The notes under the pieces: model-generated
Databases searched by the model: none
Told to the model about the DNA's origin: nothing
Seen by the model: the letters and a program-made list of their open reading frames with translations, nothing else
Shown here: positions 39,675 to 49,618 of the stretch, in pieces
How positions within the stretch are numbered: the stretch's first letter is position 1
How the letters are laid out: the number at the start of each line of letters is the position of its first letter
Program-made: the position numbers and the translations under genes
Origin: Flavobacterium segetis
Lineage (GTDB): Bacteria; Bacteroidota; Bacteroidia; Flavobacteriales; Flavobacteriaceae
Reading direction: 5' to 3'
Length of the DNA: 64,000 bases
Assembly (NCBI RefSeq): GCF_900129575.1
Contig: NZ_FQWE01000005.1
Span: 62,001 to 126,000 of the forward strand

Positions 39675-40337
39675 TTAATCTATGCATTCCATTAATAACA
39701 TATCACCTTCATTATGTTCAATAGTGACAATTCCGTCTTGAGTTACATGATTACTACTTCCTGTTCGAAAACCAATTGTTAATGAATCATCTTTCAGCGG
39801 ATAGAATAAGTTTTGAGAGTGTATTCCAGTTACATGACCAACGGGAATCAAGGAAATGGGAGTGTTCGCTGTATACCATTTTTGAAACTTTCTAGGTAGT
39901 AGGAAAACTTTTGAGTGATCGTCAAGGATAACTATTTTTATCAAATCCCTGTAGCGTACAATGTTAGTAATGTTTGTTATTGTATGATCTGCTCTTCGTC
40001 CTGTTGCCCAAATTACATTTACAGCAGGAATTTTTCTTTCTATTAGATAATCAAATGCTTTTTCTAAATCGGTTTTATTTTGGTCAGGGATCTCAATTAT
40101 TTCTATCGGATACTGCAGGATTCTATATTTTTCAGAATCGAAATTGCGATCGAAATCACCTAAAAGTACATCGACTTTAATGTCTAATTTAATGACTCTT
40201 TCCATTGCGGAATCTAATACAATGACTAAAGGAGACCATTCTAATAGTTGACCTAATAATTCGGGAGTACAGGATGCACCATTTGCGATAATTAGTGCTG
40301 GTTCTTGATCATCGCGAACGATATGATGTGAAGACAT
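39675..40337 (-). CDS. thiN: thiamine pyrophosphokinase
   Basis: Makes thiamine diphosphate from thiamine and ATP. The 220-residue protein has the family motifs LIIANGASCT near 16-24, VDVLLGDFDRNFD near 55-67, DQNKTDLEKAFDYLI near 83-97, and ATGRRADHTITNI near 110-122. The C-terminal half is a beta-sandwich (PISLIPVGHVTGIHSQNLFY, then TGSSNHV). Single gene. An AT-rich 272-base stretch upstream (40338-40609) holds nothing I can name; no TPP riboswitch motif is evident. Confidence 0.9.
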   Translation of the reverse strand: MSSHHIVRDDQEPALIIANGASCTPELLGQLLEWSPLVIVLDSAMERVIKLDIKVDVLLGDFDRNFDSEKYRILQYPIEIIEIPDQNKTDLEKAFDYLIERKIPAVNVIWATGRRADHTITNITNIVRYRDLIKIVILDDHSKVFLLPRKFQKWYTANTPISLIPVGHVTGIHSQNLFYPLKDDSLTIGFRTGSSNHVTQDGIVTIEHNEGDMLLMECID

Positions 40338-40609
40338 TAAGATTTTTGTTTAAGAATTAGGATAAGATAGTGCGTCCAAGATATAAAATAATTTCAATTT
40401 AAAAAGATTAAAATAAACGATTTGAGCTGAAATTTCTTCGTTTTGTAGCCTAGATTGAAATGAAAAGCTTCACGCAGCTAAAAAGTATTTTTTCTTGGTC
40501 TTGCAAAGCGACTAAAAGAAGCTCTTGTAAGAACAATAGAAAAAATCTTTTTTGCAAGAGAACTTGTAATAGAAAGCTGGAATTGCTTCAAAAAACTTTA
40601 AATTTTCAC

Positions 40610-41431
40610 TTACTTGATGGTATAATTTTTAGTTTCAATTTCGCTTAAAGCAAAATAGCCTAATGGATAATTCTCAAATTTTGTATTGTTCACAATATTC
40701 CCTCTCACTGTGGCTGGAGGCGATTGAAATGGACCACCACCACTATTGCTAGAAATACTTACTAGTACGCTCATATAATTGTAGTACTGTTTTGAAATAC
40801 CTAAATGTGTAATTTCAACTTTATCACCTTTTTTTAAATCATCATTTTGAGAAACACTAAAAAATTTATTACCGTTAAAAAACTCATCTTGATCTACATA
40901 ATAGTTGGATTTTATTTGGTTTGAATAGCTGTATTTATATAAATAGTAATTAGCCTGATTGGTAGGATCCGTGTAAAAAGTTTTTATTTCTATTTGATCC
41001 CCTGTAAATCCACCTTGATCATTTTGAATAATTTCAGTTATTGGTGCTACTGCTTTTAAAGTTTCAGTGGCAATGTAGGTTTCGCCTTTATTAACAACAG
41101 TTAACGTATAATTTTCATTAATCGCGGGTACAAAATTAGTGCAAATATAATCGCCTTTTGTAGTTGATTCCACGAAATTAAAAATCACATTTGCGCTATT
41201 TTTAATTGTGATAGTTGCACCAGAAATTTTCGGAATTTCATTGCTGTAAAAACCTGTAGTAGTGGCTAACGTTATTTTTTGCTGATTACCAGTAGTTCCT
41301 TTTTTCCAGTTGATAGATGCTGTTATAACTAATTTTGGCGTAGCAGTATCTAAATTTAAATCTATAACATCTTCACAACTACTTGTAAAAATGGCTGCGA
41401 CTGTTACTATTAATAGTGTTATTTTTTTCAT
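40610..41431 (-). CDS. DUF4249 lipoprotein, partner of the adjacent receptor
   Basis: A 273-residue exported lipoprotein: signal MKKITLLIVTVAAIFTSS followed by lipidated Cys19. The sequence CEDVIDLNLDTATPKLVITA and the repeated beta-strand pattern identify the DUF4249 family. The family often lies beside TonB-dependent receptors in Bacteroidota. It begins five bases after the receptor gene, so the two are surely co-transcribed. The role is probably surface capture or assembly with the receptor; this comes from context, not from motifs. Confidence 0.88.
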   Translation of the reverse strand: MKKITLLIVTVAAIFTSSCEDVIDLNLDTATPKLVITASINWKKGTTGNQQKITLATTTGFYSNEIPKISGATITIKNSANVIFNFVESTTKGDYICTNFVPAINENYTLTVVNKGETYIATETLKAVAPITEIIQNDQGGFTGDQIEIKTFYTDPTNQANYYLYKYSYSNQIKSNYYVDQDEFFNGNKFFSVSQNDDLKKGDKVEITHLGISKQYYNYMSVLVSISSNSGGGPFQSPPATVRGNIVNNTKFENYPLGYFALSEIETKNYTIK

Positions 41432-41436
41432 TTCAA

Positions 41437-43818
41437 TTAAAATTTAAAATTGTAACTAACCGCGGGAACCATTCCAAAAATCGAAGTTTTTACAGCTTCG
41501 TTAGTACCAGAATCTGCGTTTTGTCTAAAGTTAATAGATGCTGCATTTTTACGATTATATAAATTGTAGATACTAAAAACCCATTCACCTTTCCAATTTC
41601 GATTTATATTTTTTCTGGGGGTTAAAGTGGCAGAAATATCTAAATGATGGTAAGCAGGAAGTCTGTTTTCATTGCGTAATCCATAGCTAGGAACGGTAAT
41701 TCCTAGATATTGATATTGACCATTAGGATATGTTACGGGTTGACCAGTTTGAAAAGCAAAGTTTGCACCAAAAGACCATTTATCATTCAAGTTATATGCG
41801 CTTGTTATTGCTATGTTATGTAGTTTATCATACACTGAGTTATACCAATTGCCATTATTTATACCGAGTTCACTAGCAGTTCTTCCCGGAGTTCGCTGTT
41901 GGGATTTTGCTAATGTGTAGGAGATCCATCCGTTGAATCGACCTTCATTTTTTCTAAACATTAATTCTAAACCGTAAGATCTTAACTCGCCATTTAATAT
42001 AATTTGCTCAATTGCTTTATTAGCAATCAAATCTGCTCCATCGATGTAATCCAATCTATTTTTTACTATTTTGTAATAGGTTTCAACTTCTAGAGAGTAT
42101 TCCCCATCTTTAAAATTCCGGAAATAACCAACAGCAACTTGATCTGCAATCTGAGGTTTAATAAATTCATCACTTGGAGTCCAAATATCAAGTGGAGTAG
42201 GTGAGGATGTATTTGAAATTAGTTGTAAATATTGAACCATTCTATTGTAGCTTGTTTTTATTGATTGCTCATCATTTAATTGATAAGCTAAAGAGAAGCG
42301 AGGCTCTATGTAATTGTAAGATTTCATTGACTCATTCTTTCCAAAAGATTTTGTTCCAATGGGAGTTGCTTTTTCATAAATTTGTAAATCCGAATTAAAA
42401 AGTACGGGATTGTCATTTGTATAAATATTTACATCTGACTGTCCCAAACGATAAAAAAGACTGTAACGAAGTCCATAGGAAAGTGATAATCTTTTTGAAA
42501 TATCATGATCAGCATTTAAATAAAATGCCGGTTCAAAAGCATATTTTTTATCTAGTTGATCAAAATTGATCCCTGAATTTTCATCTGATGGTCTTATTGT
42601 ACCCGGATTAAATGAGTAATAAATGCCATTTACTCCATAATTTAATTTAAACTTATCTGAAATATAATTTTTAAAATCATATTTGATGTTATAGTTTTTG
42701 ATACCAGAATCCCATTTGAATCCTACGAAATCTAAATCTAATCCATAATAATAATCGCTGTATATCAATGATAAATTAGAAAATAACTTATCAGAAAATA
42801 AATGGTTCCATCTTAAATTTAAGGTAGCATTTCCATATATGTTAGTAAAACTTTTGTTTAACGAAAATACATCTCGGCCAAAATATCCAGATAAGTATAA
42901 ATTATTATTAGGATCTAATTTATAACTCAATTTGGTATTCAAATCATAGAAATAAGCTGAGTTATCTTTCTGTTTTTCGGATAATTTTAAAAACAGATGT
43001 GCATACGAGCTGCGACCGCCTATAAGGAATGATCCTTTATCTTTTACCAATGGTCCCTCCGCTAAAATCCGACTCGATATTAATCCAATTCCGCCGTTGA
43101 CTTTAAATCCTTTACTGCTACCATCCTTTTGATAAATATCTAAAACAGAAGAAGCTCTACCGCCGTAACGAGCTGGAATTCCTCCTTTATATAATTTTAG
43201 ATCTTTAATTGCATCTGGATTAAACACAGAGAAAAAGCCAAAAACATGAGACGAATTAAATATCATTGCTTCATCGAGCAGTATTAAATTTTGATCAGCG
43301 CCACCACCACGAACATTGAATCCAGAGGCGCCTTCACCAGCATTGGTAACTCCAGGAAGTAGTAAAAGAGATTTAATAATATCTACTTCACCAAGCACAA
43401 CCGGCATTTTCTTTATTGCTGAAATAGAGAGCTTGTTCACACTCATTTCAGCTCTTTTTATATCTGTTTTAGTTCTATTATCAGTAATTATAACTTCTTT
43501 TAGAACTGTTTCATTTCCGAATAATTTATGATTTTTTTTCGTACTTTGGTTTAATTCAATATATTCTTCTATCGTTTGATATCCTAGAGAGCTAATTTGA
43601 ATCGTATAATTTCCTTGCGGGAGTGTTATGGAATAAAAACCATATTCATTAGTTGTTACTCCAGTTTTTAATTCTGGAATTACAATGTTTACGCCAATCA
43701 AAGTTTCATTTGTATTAACATCCATTATTGTACCACTGAGTGTAAATTTTTCTTGTGAGAAAGACGTCGTGAAAAAGAGGATAAAAAATAGAAAGGATAT
43801 AATTTTTTTTGTAATCAT
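41437..43818 (-). CDS. TonB-dependent receptor with carboxypeptidase-like N-terminal domain, 793 residues
   Basis: Outer-membrane receptor of the type paired with DUF4249 lipoproteins. It has a signal peptide (ITKKIISFLFFILFFTTSFS) and a carboxypeptidase-like domain (about 22-105; LSGTIMDVNTNETLIGVNIV). The plug (about 120-230) holds LLLPGVTNAGEGASGFNVRG, LILLDEAMIFNSSHVFGFFS and LYKGGIPARYGGRASSVLDI, and the beta-barrel ends MVPAVSYNFKF. The motif GFNVRGGGADQNLILLDEA is shared by this receptor subfamily. It is the first gene of the two-gene operon. The substrate is unknown. Confidence 0.92.
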   Translation of the reverse strand: MITKKIISFLFFILFFTTSFSQEKFTLSGTIMDVNTNETLIGVNIVIPELKTGVTTNEYGFYSITLPQGNYTIQISSLGYQTIEEYIELNQSTKKNHKLFGNETVLKEVIITDNRTKTDIKRAEMSVNKLSISAIKKMPVVLGEVDIIKSLLLLPGVTNAGEGASGFNVRGGGADQNLILLDEAMIFNSSHVFGFFSVFNPDAIKDLKLYKGGIPARYGGRASSVLDIYQKDGSSKGFKVNGGIGLISSRILAEGPLVKDKGSFLIGGRSSYAHLFLKLSEKQKDNSAYFYDLNTKLSYKLDPNNNLYLSGYFGRDVFSLNKSFTNIYGNATLNLRWNHLFSDKLFSNLSLIYSDYYYGLDLDFVGFKWDSGIKNYNIKYDFKNYISDKFKLNYGVNGIYYSFNPGTIRPSDENSGINFDQLDKKYAFEPAFYLNADHDISKRLSLSYGLRYSLFYRLGQSDVNIYTNDNPVLFNSDLQIYEKATPIGTKSFGKNESMKSYNYIEPRFSLAYQLNDEQSIKTSYNRMVQYLQLISNTSSPTPLDIWTPSDEFIKPQIADQVAVGYFRNFKDGEYSLEVETYYKIVKNRLDYIDGADLIANKAIEQIILNGELRSYGLELMFRKNEGRFNGWISYTLAKSQQRTPGRTASELGINNGNWYNSVYDKLHNIAITSAYNLNDKWSFGANFAFQTGQPVTYPNGQYQYLGITVPSYGLRNENRLPAYHHLDISATLTPRKNINRNWKGEWVFSIYNLYNRKNAASINFRQNADSGTNEAVKTSIFGMVPAVSYNFKF

Positions 43819-43893
43819 TTGTTGAATTTTGATTTACAAATTTCAACAAAAACACTTTAATGTATTGTTCAACAGTTGTTAATATATTGTAAT

Positions 43894-43924
43894 AAAAAAA
43901 GACAACTGTTTCCAGTTGTCTTTT
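43894..43924 (-). terminator. terminator after icd
   Basis: A perfect 12-base stem AAAAGACAACTG/CAGTTGTCTTTT with a TTTC loop and A/T runs on both sides, just past the icd stop codon. Confidence 0.85.
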
Positions 43925-43944
43925 CAAAAAAATTAGAAGATAAA

Positions 43945-45168
43945 TTACGCTAATTTAAAGTCTAAATTTTCTTTTATAGCTGCTAAGAAGGCTTCAGTTG
44001 TTAAGTAATCAGCTGCGGTTAACCCTTCTGGTTTAACTAGCATTGCTAAGTCTTTTGTCATTTTTCCGCTTTCTACAGTGTCAATACAAACTTGCTCTAA
44101 AGTGTGACAAAAATCGATTAATGGTTGATTTTCGTCTAGTTTTCCTCTGTGTTCTAATCCTCTTGTCCATGCAAAAATAGATGCTATAGGATTCGTTGAG
44201 GTTGCTTTTCCTTGTTGGTGCTGTCTAAAATGTCTTGTTACAGTACCGTGTGCGGCTTCTGCCTCAACAGTTTTTCCGTCAGGAGTAACTAAAACAGAAG
44301 TCATTAATCCTAATGAACCAAAACCTTGCGCTACAGTATCTGATTGTACGTCACCATCGTAGTTTTTACAAGCCCATACAAATCCACCGCTCCATTTCAT
44401 TACTGATGCAACCATGTCATCAATCAATCTGTGTTCGTATGTAATTCCAGCTTCTTCGAACTTAGTTTTATAATTTGCTTGGTACACTTCTTCAAAAATA
44501 TCTTTGAAACGACCGTCATAAGCCTTTAAAATGGTATTTTTTGTCGAAAGGTATAAGGGCCATTTTTTTGTTAATGCCATTTGGAATGAAGAATGTGCAA
44601 ATCCATAAATACTTTCGTCAGTATTGTACATTGACATTGCAACACCATCACCTTGATAATCGTAAACATCCCAAGTTTGAGTTTCTCCTTCTTCAGGAAC
44701 AAAAGTCATGGTTAACTTTCCTTTCCCTTTAATTACGGTATCAGTAGCTTTGTATTGATCTCCAAAAGCGTGACGACCAATAACAATAGGTTTTGTCCAA
44801 CCTTGAACATATCGAGGAACATTTTTCATTATGATCGGCTCACGAAAAACGGTACCACCCACAATATTACGGATTGTACCGTTTGGGGATTTCCACATTT
44901 TTTTTAATCCAAATTCTTTTACACGATCCTCATCAGGAGTAATAGTAGCGCATTTAATACCAACATTGTATTTCTTGATGGCTTCAGCAGAGTCAATTGT
45001 GATTTGGTCATTTGTAGCATCTCTGCTTTCCATTCCTAAATCGTAGTATTTAATATCTAAATCTAAGTAAGGAAGAATTAATTTATCTTTAATAAAAGAC
45101 CAGATAATTCGTGTCATTTCATCGCCATCCAACTCAACAATTGGATTAACTACTTTAATTTTTGTCAT
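43945..45168 (-). CDS. icd: NADP-dependent isocitrate dehydrogenase, eukaryotic-type
   Basis: Citric-acid-cycle enzyme that oxidises isocitrate to 2-oxoglutarate with NADP+. The 407-residue protein aligns with the dimeric IDH1/IDH2 subfamily rather than E. coli Icd. Landmarks are [13 protein letters not shown] near residue 11, [19 protein letters not shown] near 94-112 (substrate serine region), [13 protein letters not shown] near 133, [19 protein letters not shown] (metal aspartates) near 270, and [10 protein letters not shown] (coenzyme) near 308. Single gene with its own terminator and a TACCTTTG box upstream. Confidence 0.95.
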   Translation of the reverse strand: MTKIKVVNPIVELDGDEMTRIIWSFIKDKLILPYLDLDIKYYDLGMESRDATNDQITIDSAEAIKKYNVGIKCATITPDEDRVKEFGLKKMWKSPNGTIRNIVGGTVFREPIIMKNVPRYVQGWTKPIVIGRHAFGDQYKATDTVIKGKGKLTMTFVPEEGETQTWDVYDYQGDGVAMSMYNTDESIYGFAHSSFQMALTKKWPLYLSTKNTILKAYDGRFKDIFEEVYQANYKTKFEEAGITYEHRLIDDMVASVMKWSGGFVWACKNYDGDVQSDTVAQGFGSLGLMTSVLVTPDGKTVEAEAAHGTVTRHFRQHQQGKATSTNPIASIFAWTRGLEHRGKLDENQPLIDFCHTLEQVCIDTVESGKMTKDLAMLVKPEGLTAADYLTTEAFLAAIKENLDFKLA

Positions 45169-45443
45169 AATGTAATGGTAAATATAATTCTTGTTTTCAA
45201 AATGTCCACAAAGGTAATAAAACGATTTCGTAAAAAGAGATGTGCTTTACTTTTGTTTAGAGTAACAAAATTGAATTGTCAAATTAGGATTTTATAGAGG
45301 TCGAATCAAGAATATGAGAATTTAAGAGCTTCTTATCGATTATTAGTGAAATTTGAGACTCCATGATTGAGACTTTTGGAATTAAATTCCTGTTTTAATC
45401 TAAATATTTAATAAAATTACATAACTATTTTTAGTTTATAACT
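45169..45443. other. intergenic stretch between icd and rplS
   Basis: About 275 bases, with a -7-like TACCTTTG for icd (minus strand, 45209-45216) at the icd end. Otherwise no gene or structured element was seen. Confidence 0.45.
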
Positions 45444-45476
45444 AAAAAAATCCCCAACAATGTTGAGGATTTCTTA
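45444..45476 (-). terminator. terminator after rplS
   Basis: AAATCCCCAAC pairs with GTTGAGGATTT (one wobble) around a 3-base loop; on the minus strand seven Ts follow. Confidence 0.75.
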
Positions 45477-45494
45477 TAGTAAAGAGACAGTGAA

Positions 45495-45845
45495 CTATCT
45501 TCTTTTGTCTTTAATTTTTGCTTTTTTACCAGTAAGCTCTCTAAAGTAGAAAATTCTAGCTCTACGAACTGCACCTTTTTTGTTGATTTCGATTTTCTGT
45601 AAAGCTGGTAAGTTTACTGGGAAGATACGCTCTACTCCAATAGCACCTGACATTTTACGAATTGTAAAAGTTTCTGTATTTGCAGAACCTCTTCTTTGAA
45701 TTACAACACCTTTAAAAAACTGTGTTCTAGTTTTTTCACCCTCTCTAATTTCGTAGTAAACAGTGATTGTATCACCTGCTGCGAAAACTGGGAAATCTTT
45801 TTTTGCAACTAATTCGTCTTGAACGAATTTCATTAAATCTGCCAT
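45495..45845 (-). CDS. rplS: 50S ribosomal protein L19
   Basis: Large-subunit protein at the 30S-50S interface. The 116-residue protein starts MADLMKFVQDELVAKKDFPV and carries the L19 core GDTITVYYEIREGEKTRTQF, FKGVVIQRRGSANTETFTIR, and the C-terminal GAVRRARIFYFRELTGKKAK. An ATG at 45872 would add nine residues unlike the family and would include part of the folded leader, so the start at 45845 is preferred. It has its own promoter, a structured 5' leader (separate entry) and a terminator. trmD lies upstream on the same strand but is transcribed toward higher-numbered genes' opposite direction only after its own stop, so they are not clearly one operon. Confidence 0.95.
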   Translation of the reverse strand: MADLMKFVQDELVAKKDFPVFAAGDTITVYYEIREGEKTRTQFFKGVVIQRRGSANTETFTIRKMSGAIGVERIFPVNLPALQKIEINKKGAVRRARIFYFRELTGKKAKIKDKRR

Positions 45846-45869
45846 GATATCTTTAATTATAGTTTCTAT

Positions 45870-45907
45870 CAAATCAACATTCGCGGATCTCGCCAGAGGT
45901 TAATCTG
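45870..45907 (-). promoter_or_regulatory. structured 5' leader of rplS, possible L19 autoregulatory element
   Basis: In the RNA, CAGATTAAC (minus strand of 45899-45907) can pair along nine positions with GTTGATTTG (minus strand of 45870-45878), using two G-U pairs. The enclosed loop can form GCG-AGATC-CGC. The element lies between the mapped-by-eye promoter and the ATG. Ribosomal-protein leaders of this kind are known, and I recall an L19 leader described in flavobacteria, but the match is not tested here. Confidence 0.5.
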
Positions 45908-45917
45908 AATTCGGGTG

Positions 45918-45947
45918 CAAATATAGAACTATTGTTTTAATTAGCAA
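45918..45947 (-). promoter_or_regulatory. rplS promoter, TTG-N19-TATATTTG
   Basis: On the minus strand TTG, exactly 19 bases and TATATTTG match the Flavobacterium consensus. The predicted start is near 45912, giving a leader of about 65 bases. Confidence 0.68.
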
Positions 45948-46065
45948 GTTTTAAATCTATATTCACTTATACTTTGTCTTGTAAGATTTCAGTTTATAAA
46001 GGTTAATTCAAGTTACAAATGAAACATCAAGGCTAATTATTAGTTACGAATTTACGTAACACTTA

Positions 46066-46743
46066 CTATTCTTCTAATAAATCAGGACGTCTATTTTTCG
46101 TATGCTCGTAAGCCATATCTTCACGCCACTTGTCAATTTTAGCAAAATTTCCACTAGTTAAAACCTCTGGAACTTTCCATCCCTTGTAGTCTGCGGGTCT
46201 TGTATAAATAGGTCCAGAAAGTAATCCATCTTGAAAGCTATCGGTTAAAGCAGATGTTTCATCACTTAAAACACCTGGAATTAATCGAATTAGAGCATCT
46301 GATAAAACTAAGGCTCCTAATTCTCCACCACTCAATACATAGTCGCCTATTGAAATTTCTTTCGTGATAAAATGATCCCTTACTCGCTGATCCACCCCTT
46401 TATAATGACCACAAAGAATAATGATGTTTTCATACATAGACATCGTATTAGCCATTTTTTGATTGAGCGTTTCCCCGTCAGGCGACATATAAATAATTTC
46501 ATCGTATGCTCTCTCGCTTTTTAAATGTGTAATGCAAGCATCAATGGGTTGCACAGTCATAACCATTCCCGCCCCGCCGCCATAGGGATAATCGTCTACG
46601 CTTTTCTGTTTGTTTGCAGTATAATCTCGTAAATTATGAAAATGAACTTCAACCAATCCTTTTTCAATCGCGCGTTTCATAATAGAAGCTTCAAATGGAC
46701 TTCTTAACAATTCAGGTAAGACCGTAACAATATCAATACGCAT
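46066..46743 (-). CDS. trmD: tRNA (guanine-37-N1)-methyltransferase
   Basis: Methylates G37 next to the anticodon of certain tRNAs, preventing +1 frameshifts. The 225-residue protein is a SPOUT/trefoil-knot enzyme: [20 protein letters not shown] at the start, [15 protein letters not shown] near 52-66, [12 protein letters not shown] near 110-121, and the knot loop [20 protein letters not shown] near 130-150. The C-terminal helical part has [16 protein letters not shown]. In many bacteria trmD and rplS are in one operon; here rplS follows trmD on the same strand with a 220-base gap containing the rplS promoter. Confidence 0.95.
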   Translation of the reverse strand: MRIDIVTVLPELLRSPFEASIMKRAIEKGLVEVHFHNLRDYTANKQKSVDDYPYGGGAGMVMTVQPIDACITHLKSERAYDEIIYMSPDGETLNQKMANTMSMYENIIILCGHYKGVDQRVRDHFITKEISIGDYVLSGGELGALVLSDALIRLIPGVLSDETSALTDSFQDGLLSGPIYTRPADYKGWKVPEVLTSGNFAKIDKWREDMAYEHTKNRRPDLLEE

Positions 46744-46769
46744 GGTTTTATTTATAAAAATTTAAAATG

Positions 46770-46777
46770 CAAATGTA
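46770..46777 (-). promoter_or_regulatory. putative -7 element of trmD
   Basis: TACATTTG on the minus strand, 26 bases before the trmD ATG; the -33 TTG is not clear. Confidence 0.32.
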
Positions 46778-46850
46778 CAATGTTTTTGAAGAGTTGCTGT
46801 CGTTTTAGAGCTCGGCTTTTAGTAAGTCAGATTTTGCAAATGGGTACCTG

Positions 46851-46887
46851 AAAAAAAAATTCCTGTCTGGTTTTGCCAGACAGGAAT
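46851..46887 (-). terminator. terminator after the second M14 peptidase gene
   Basis: A perfect 12-base stem ATTCCTGTCTGG/CCAGACAGGAAT with a 5-base loop; on the minus strand a run of Ts follows. Confidence 0.9.
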
Positions 46888-46932
46888 GAAATGTAAAGAA
46901 TCGTATTTTTTGATTAAATTAAAATTTCTATG

Positions 46933-49449
46933 TTACATTAATTTACTAAAGAAAATAGCATTCCAAAGTAATTTCTCTGTCCCTAACCAAAATGCTCTGA
47001 AATTAGTGTTGTCCGTAAAAATAGTAATTCTACCATCTCCTTTTTTTATGGTTTGGAAAGGTACTGTTTCTTTAAGTAATTCTAAATTCTCTTTTGAGAT
47101 ATAACCGCTTATTAGTGGGTTTTTAGCGTATTGAATTGGATTATTAAAACTGCTTTTATTCGGTTCAATAATAATTGATGAATTTCTAAAAATGGGCAGT
47201 GTATTTCGTGGCATTCCAAAATTGATAGGATGTGATAAATCTAATTTGGTTTCAAATATTGCTCCTGAAATTAATTTTGCACCACGGTAATCATCAGCTT
47301 TTTCAAAAGAAATATTTTTAGCTTCGTTTTTTATAGTTTTAAAAGTCAAATCTATAAACTTTGCATCATTCAGCCATTTAATAGCATCCTGATACGCTAT
47401 TAAAGTTCCACCCGCTTGAACCCATTGCTCTATTTTAGCAATCGCTCTACTGGAGAAACTATTATAATTTCCATTAGCTAAAATTAAAGTAGTGTATCTA
47501 TTAAGATCTACGTTTTGCAATTGTTCTAAGTTAATTTTAGTCAAAGGCATTGCAGCTTTTTGATCTAGAAGATGCCAAATTTCACCGGCATCAGAGGCGT
47601 CAACTCCTTGTCCTACGACCATTGCGACTTTTGGTTGCGTTAGTGTTACAAAACTTGGATTTCCTAAATTGATACCTTCTGTAAAACCAGTATCTACTGC
47701 TGCAATTTCAATTGCATAGTCAGGTATGATCTTGTTTAAATAGTCAAACAGTGCATCTGAATCCATTTCTTGATTTTGAACTGGCACGAAAAGCGTACCA
47801 TAAGAATAAGTTTTTCCAGCAGATGTAAAGGGTTGTTTTGTGGCTCTAACACGTATGTTTTTAGATAATATTTGATTTAAAAGTTTAGGCGAGTCGTAAT
47901 CCGTCCATTCTATTAAATAACCAATATTACTTTTTTTACTAACCAATCCTCGTTTGACAACGGGCTCGTATTGACCTCCAGCTTGAGAGAGAGAATTTAC
48001 ACCTTCAAAATTTAAATTGAAAGCCAAATCGAAGCTCCATGTTGAGATGTCATAAAATAAACTGTCCTTGAATTTTGTTTGTCTATCAAAAATAGCGTTG
48101 ATTAACTTCGTGTTTTGCTGATCAACAGGAATTATGTAACTTAGATTTTTAGCAAATTTCTTTTTGTTTATTGTAACGTCCTCTTTCAATTTCAGCATTT
48201 CAATTTTGTGCTGATTTAGTATTTTTGCCAATTCATTTACGCGTGTTGCGTCATTTTCATCTCCGAAAATATATCCTTTTATTGCGCTTTTTTTACCATC
48301 ATTTCGAGCTTTTACATAAAAATCTCTTTGATAATCCAATAATTCTTTTCGCATTTCATAAGCGGCTTGTATAGATGACAAGCTAGTTGTAAATTGATTT
48401 CTGATGGTGAAAGGGAACGTCAAAATACCATTAACACTTTCTTGTGCATGACCACGTGAGCTTGCTTGCTCAAATAAAATCCCTATCGATCCATTAATGT
48501 CAGGATAAGAAGATCCTTTTCCATAATAAAAATCATCAAAATTCTTTTCAATAAAATAAGAACTTCCTATTTTGTCCAAAGCTTTTGCGTGATAACCAGC
48601 GATTTTTTTGGTTAGGATTTGATTAAGTTCTGGAGTGAGCGGATTCGTTCGCGTTGGTTCTCCAGGTTGAAAGAAATAAGTAGCGTCAGTTCCCATTTCG
48701 TGAAAATCACACAATAAATTAGGTAACCATTTGCGATATGATCTAATTCTAGCCTGACTCTCAGGGAGTTGTACTGGAAGCCAATCTCTATTCATATCAA
48801 ACCAGTAATGATTAAAACGTCCTCTAGGCCACATTTCATTGAATTCTCTATCGTTAGAATCAGTGACTAGATTAGAACTTTTATTACTGTTTACCCAACT
48901 CGAAAAACGTTGCAATCCGTCAGGATTAAAGCAAGGATCAAGTAAAATAATCGTGTTATCTAATGTTTTTTCAAGTTCTGCACTCTCTCCTGCTGCAAGA
49001 TAATAAGCTAGTGCAATTGCGGCTCCCGTTCCGCTCGATTCATTGCCATGAATCGAGTATCCAAGATAAATAACAATAGGTAAATCAGAAAGATCAGTAT
49101 TATTCGCTCCTGCAACAGCAACAGCTTGATGTCTTTTTAATATCTCGTCAATATTTGCTAAGTTTTTTGGACTCGAAATTGTTAGTAATTGTAAAGGTCT
49201 GTTTTCGTACGTATACCCAGTGGTTTCAATAGAAATTCGGTCTGACGCATTCGCTATAATGTTCATGTAATTTGCCACCTGTGTATGATCAGTGTGCATT
49301 TCTCCTAATTCAAAATGGAATATGCTTTTTGGTGTTGGTATGTTTTTATTGTAGATAGTATTTTGCGGAAGATAATACTCTAAAGTAATTTTATTTTGAG
49401 CATTCATTAATCCGCAAAATAAAAGGCAAAAAGTTAATAATTGTTTCAT
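46933..49449 (-). CDS. M14-family zinc carboxypeptidase, exported, large form (second copy)
   Basis: A paralogue of the protein at 24513-27020. The 838 residues have a signal peptide (MKQLLTFCLLFCGLMNAQ), an M14 domain (about 45-370) with zinc ligands in SIHGNESSGTGAA and LLCDFHEMG, and the substrate-binding GRFNHYWFDMNRDW. A second part has KVAMVVGQGVDASDAGEIWH and IEQWVQAGGTLIAYQDAIKW. The order of parts is the same as in the first copy, but the sequences have diverged clearly (for example HGNESS against HGNEFA). Both copies probably act on peptides outside the cytoplasm. It is divergent from the M3 peptidase gene. Confidence 0.9.
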   Translation of the reverse strand: MKQLLTFCLLFCGLMNAQNKITLEYYLPQNTIYNKNIPTPKSIFHFELGEMHTDHTQVANYMNIIANASDRISIETTGYTYENRPLQLLTISSPKNLANIDEILKRHQAVAVAGANNTDLSDLPIVIYLGYSIHGNESSGTGAAIALAYYLAAGESAELEKTLDNTIILLDPCFNPDGLQRFSSWVNSNKSSNLVTDSNDREFNEMWPRGRFNHYWFDMNRDWLPVQLPESQARIRSYRKWLPNLLCDFHEMGTDATYFFQPGEPTRTNPLTPELNQILTKKIAGYHAKALDKIGSSYFIEKNFDDFYYGKGSSYPDINGSIGILFEQASSRGHAQESVNGILTFPFTIRNQFTTSLSSIQAAYEMRKELLDYQRDFYVKARNDGKKSAIKGYIFGDENDATRVNELAKILNQHKIEMLKLKEDVTINKKKFAKNLSYIIPVDQQNTKLINAIFDRQTKFKDSLFYDISTWSFDLAFNLNFEGVNSLSQAGGQYEPVVKRGLVSKKSNIGYLIEWTDYDSPKLLNQILSKNIRVRATKQPFTSAGKTYSYGTLFVPVQNQEMDSDALFDYLNKIIPDYAIEIAAVDTGFTEGINLGNPSFVTLTQPKVAMVVGQGVDASDAGEIWHLLDQKAAMPLTKINLEQLQNVDLNRYTTLILANGNYNSFSSRAIAKIEQWVQAGGTLIAYQDAIKWLNDAKFIDLTFKTIKNEAKNISFEKADDYRGAKLISGAIFETKLDLSHPINFGMPRNTLPIFRNSSIIIEPNKSSFNNPIQYAKNPLISGYISKENLELLKETVPFQTIKKGDGRITIFTDNTNFRAFWLGTEKLLWNAIFFSKLM

Positions 49450-49618
49450 TTACACTTGGTTTTTTAGTTGTTGTTTATGAATAATTTTAAACTACTAAAG
49501 TAATTAAGTTTTTGGAATATTCTATAAATTTTGTGAAATCTCAAAAACTAGCACTCAATAACAAAGAACAAATGTTGTTTTTTGATTACATTTATACCCA
49601 AATTTTAAAAAACTAATT

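Noticed and set aside
40460..40648. 62-codon open frame upstream of the DUF4249 gene
   Set aside because: Lys/Arg/Cys-rich low-quality sequence, overlaps the end of the DUF4249 gene, no start signals; treated as chance.
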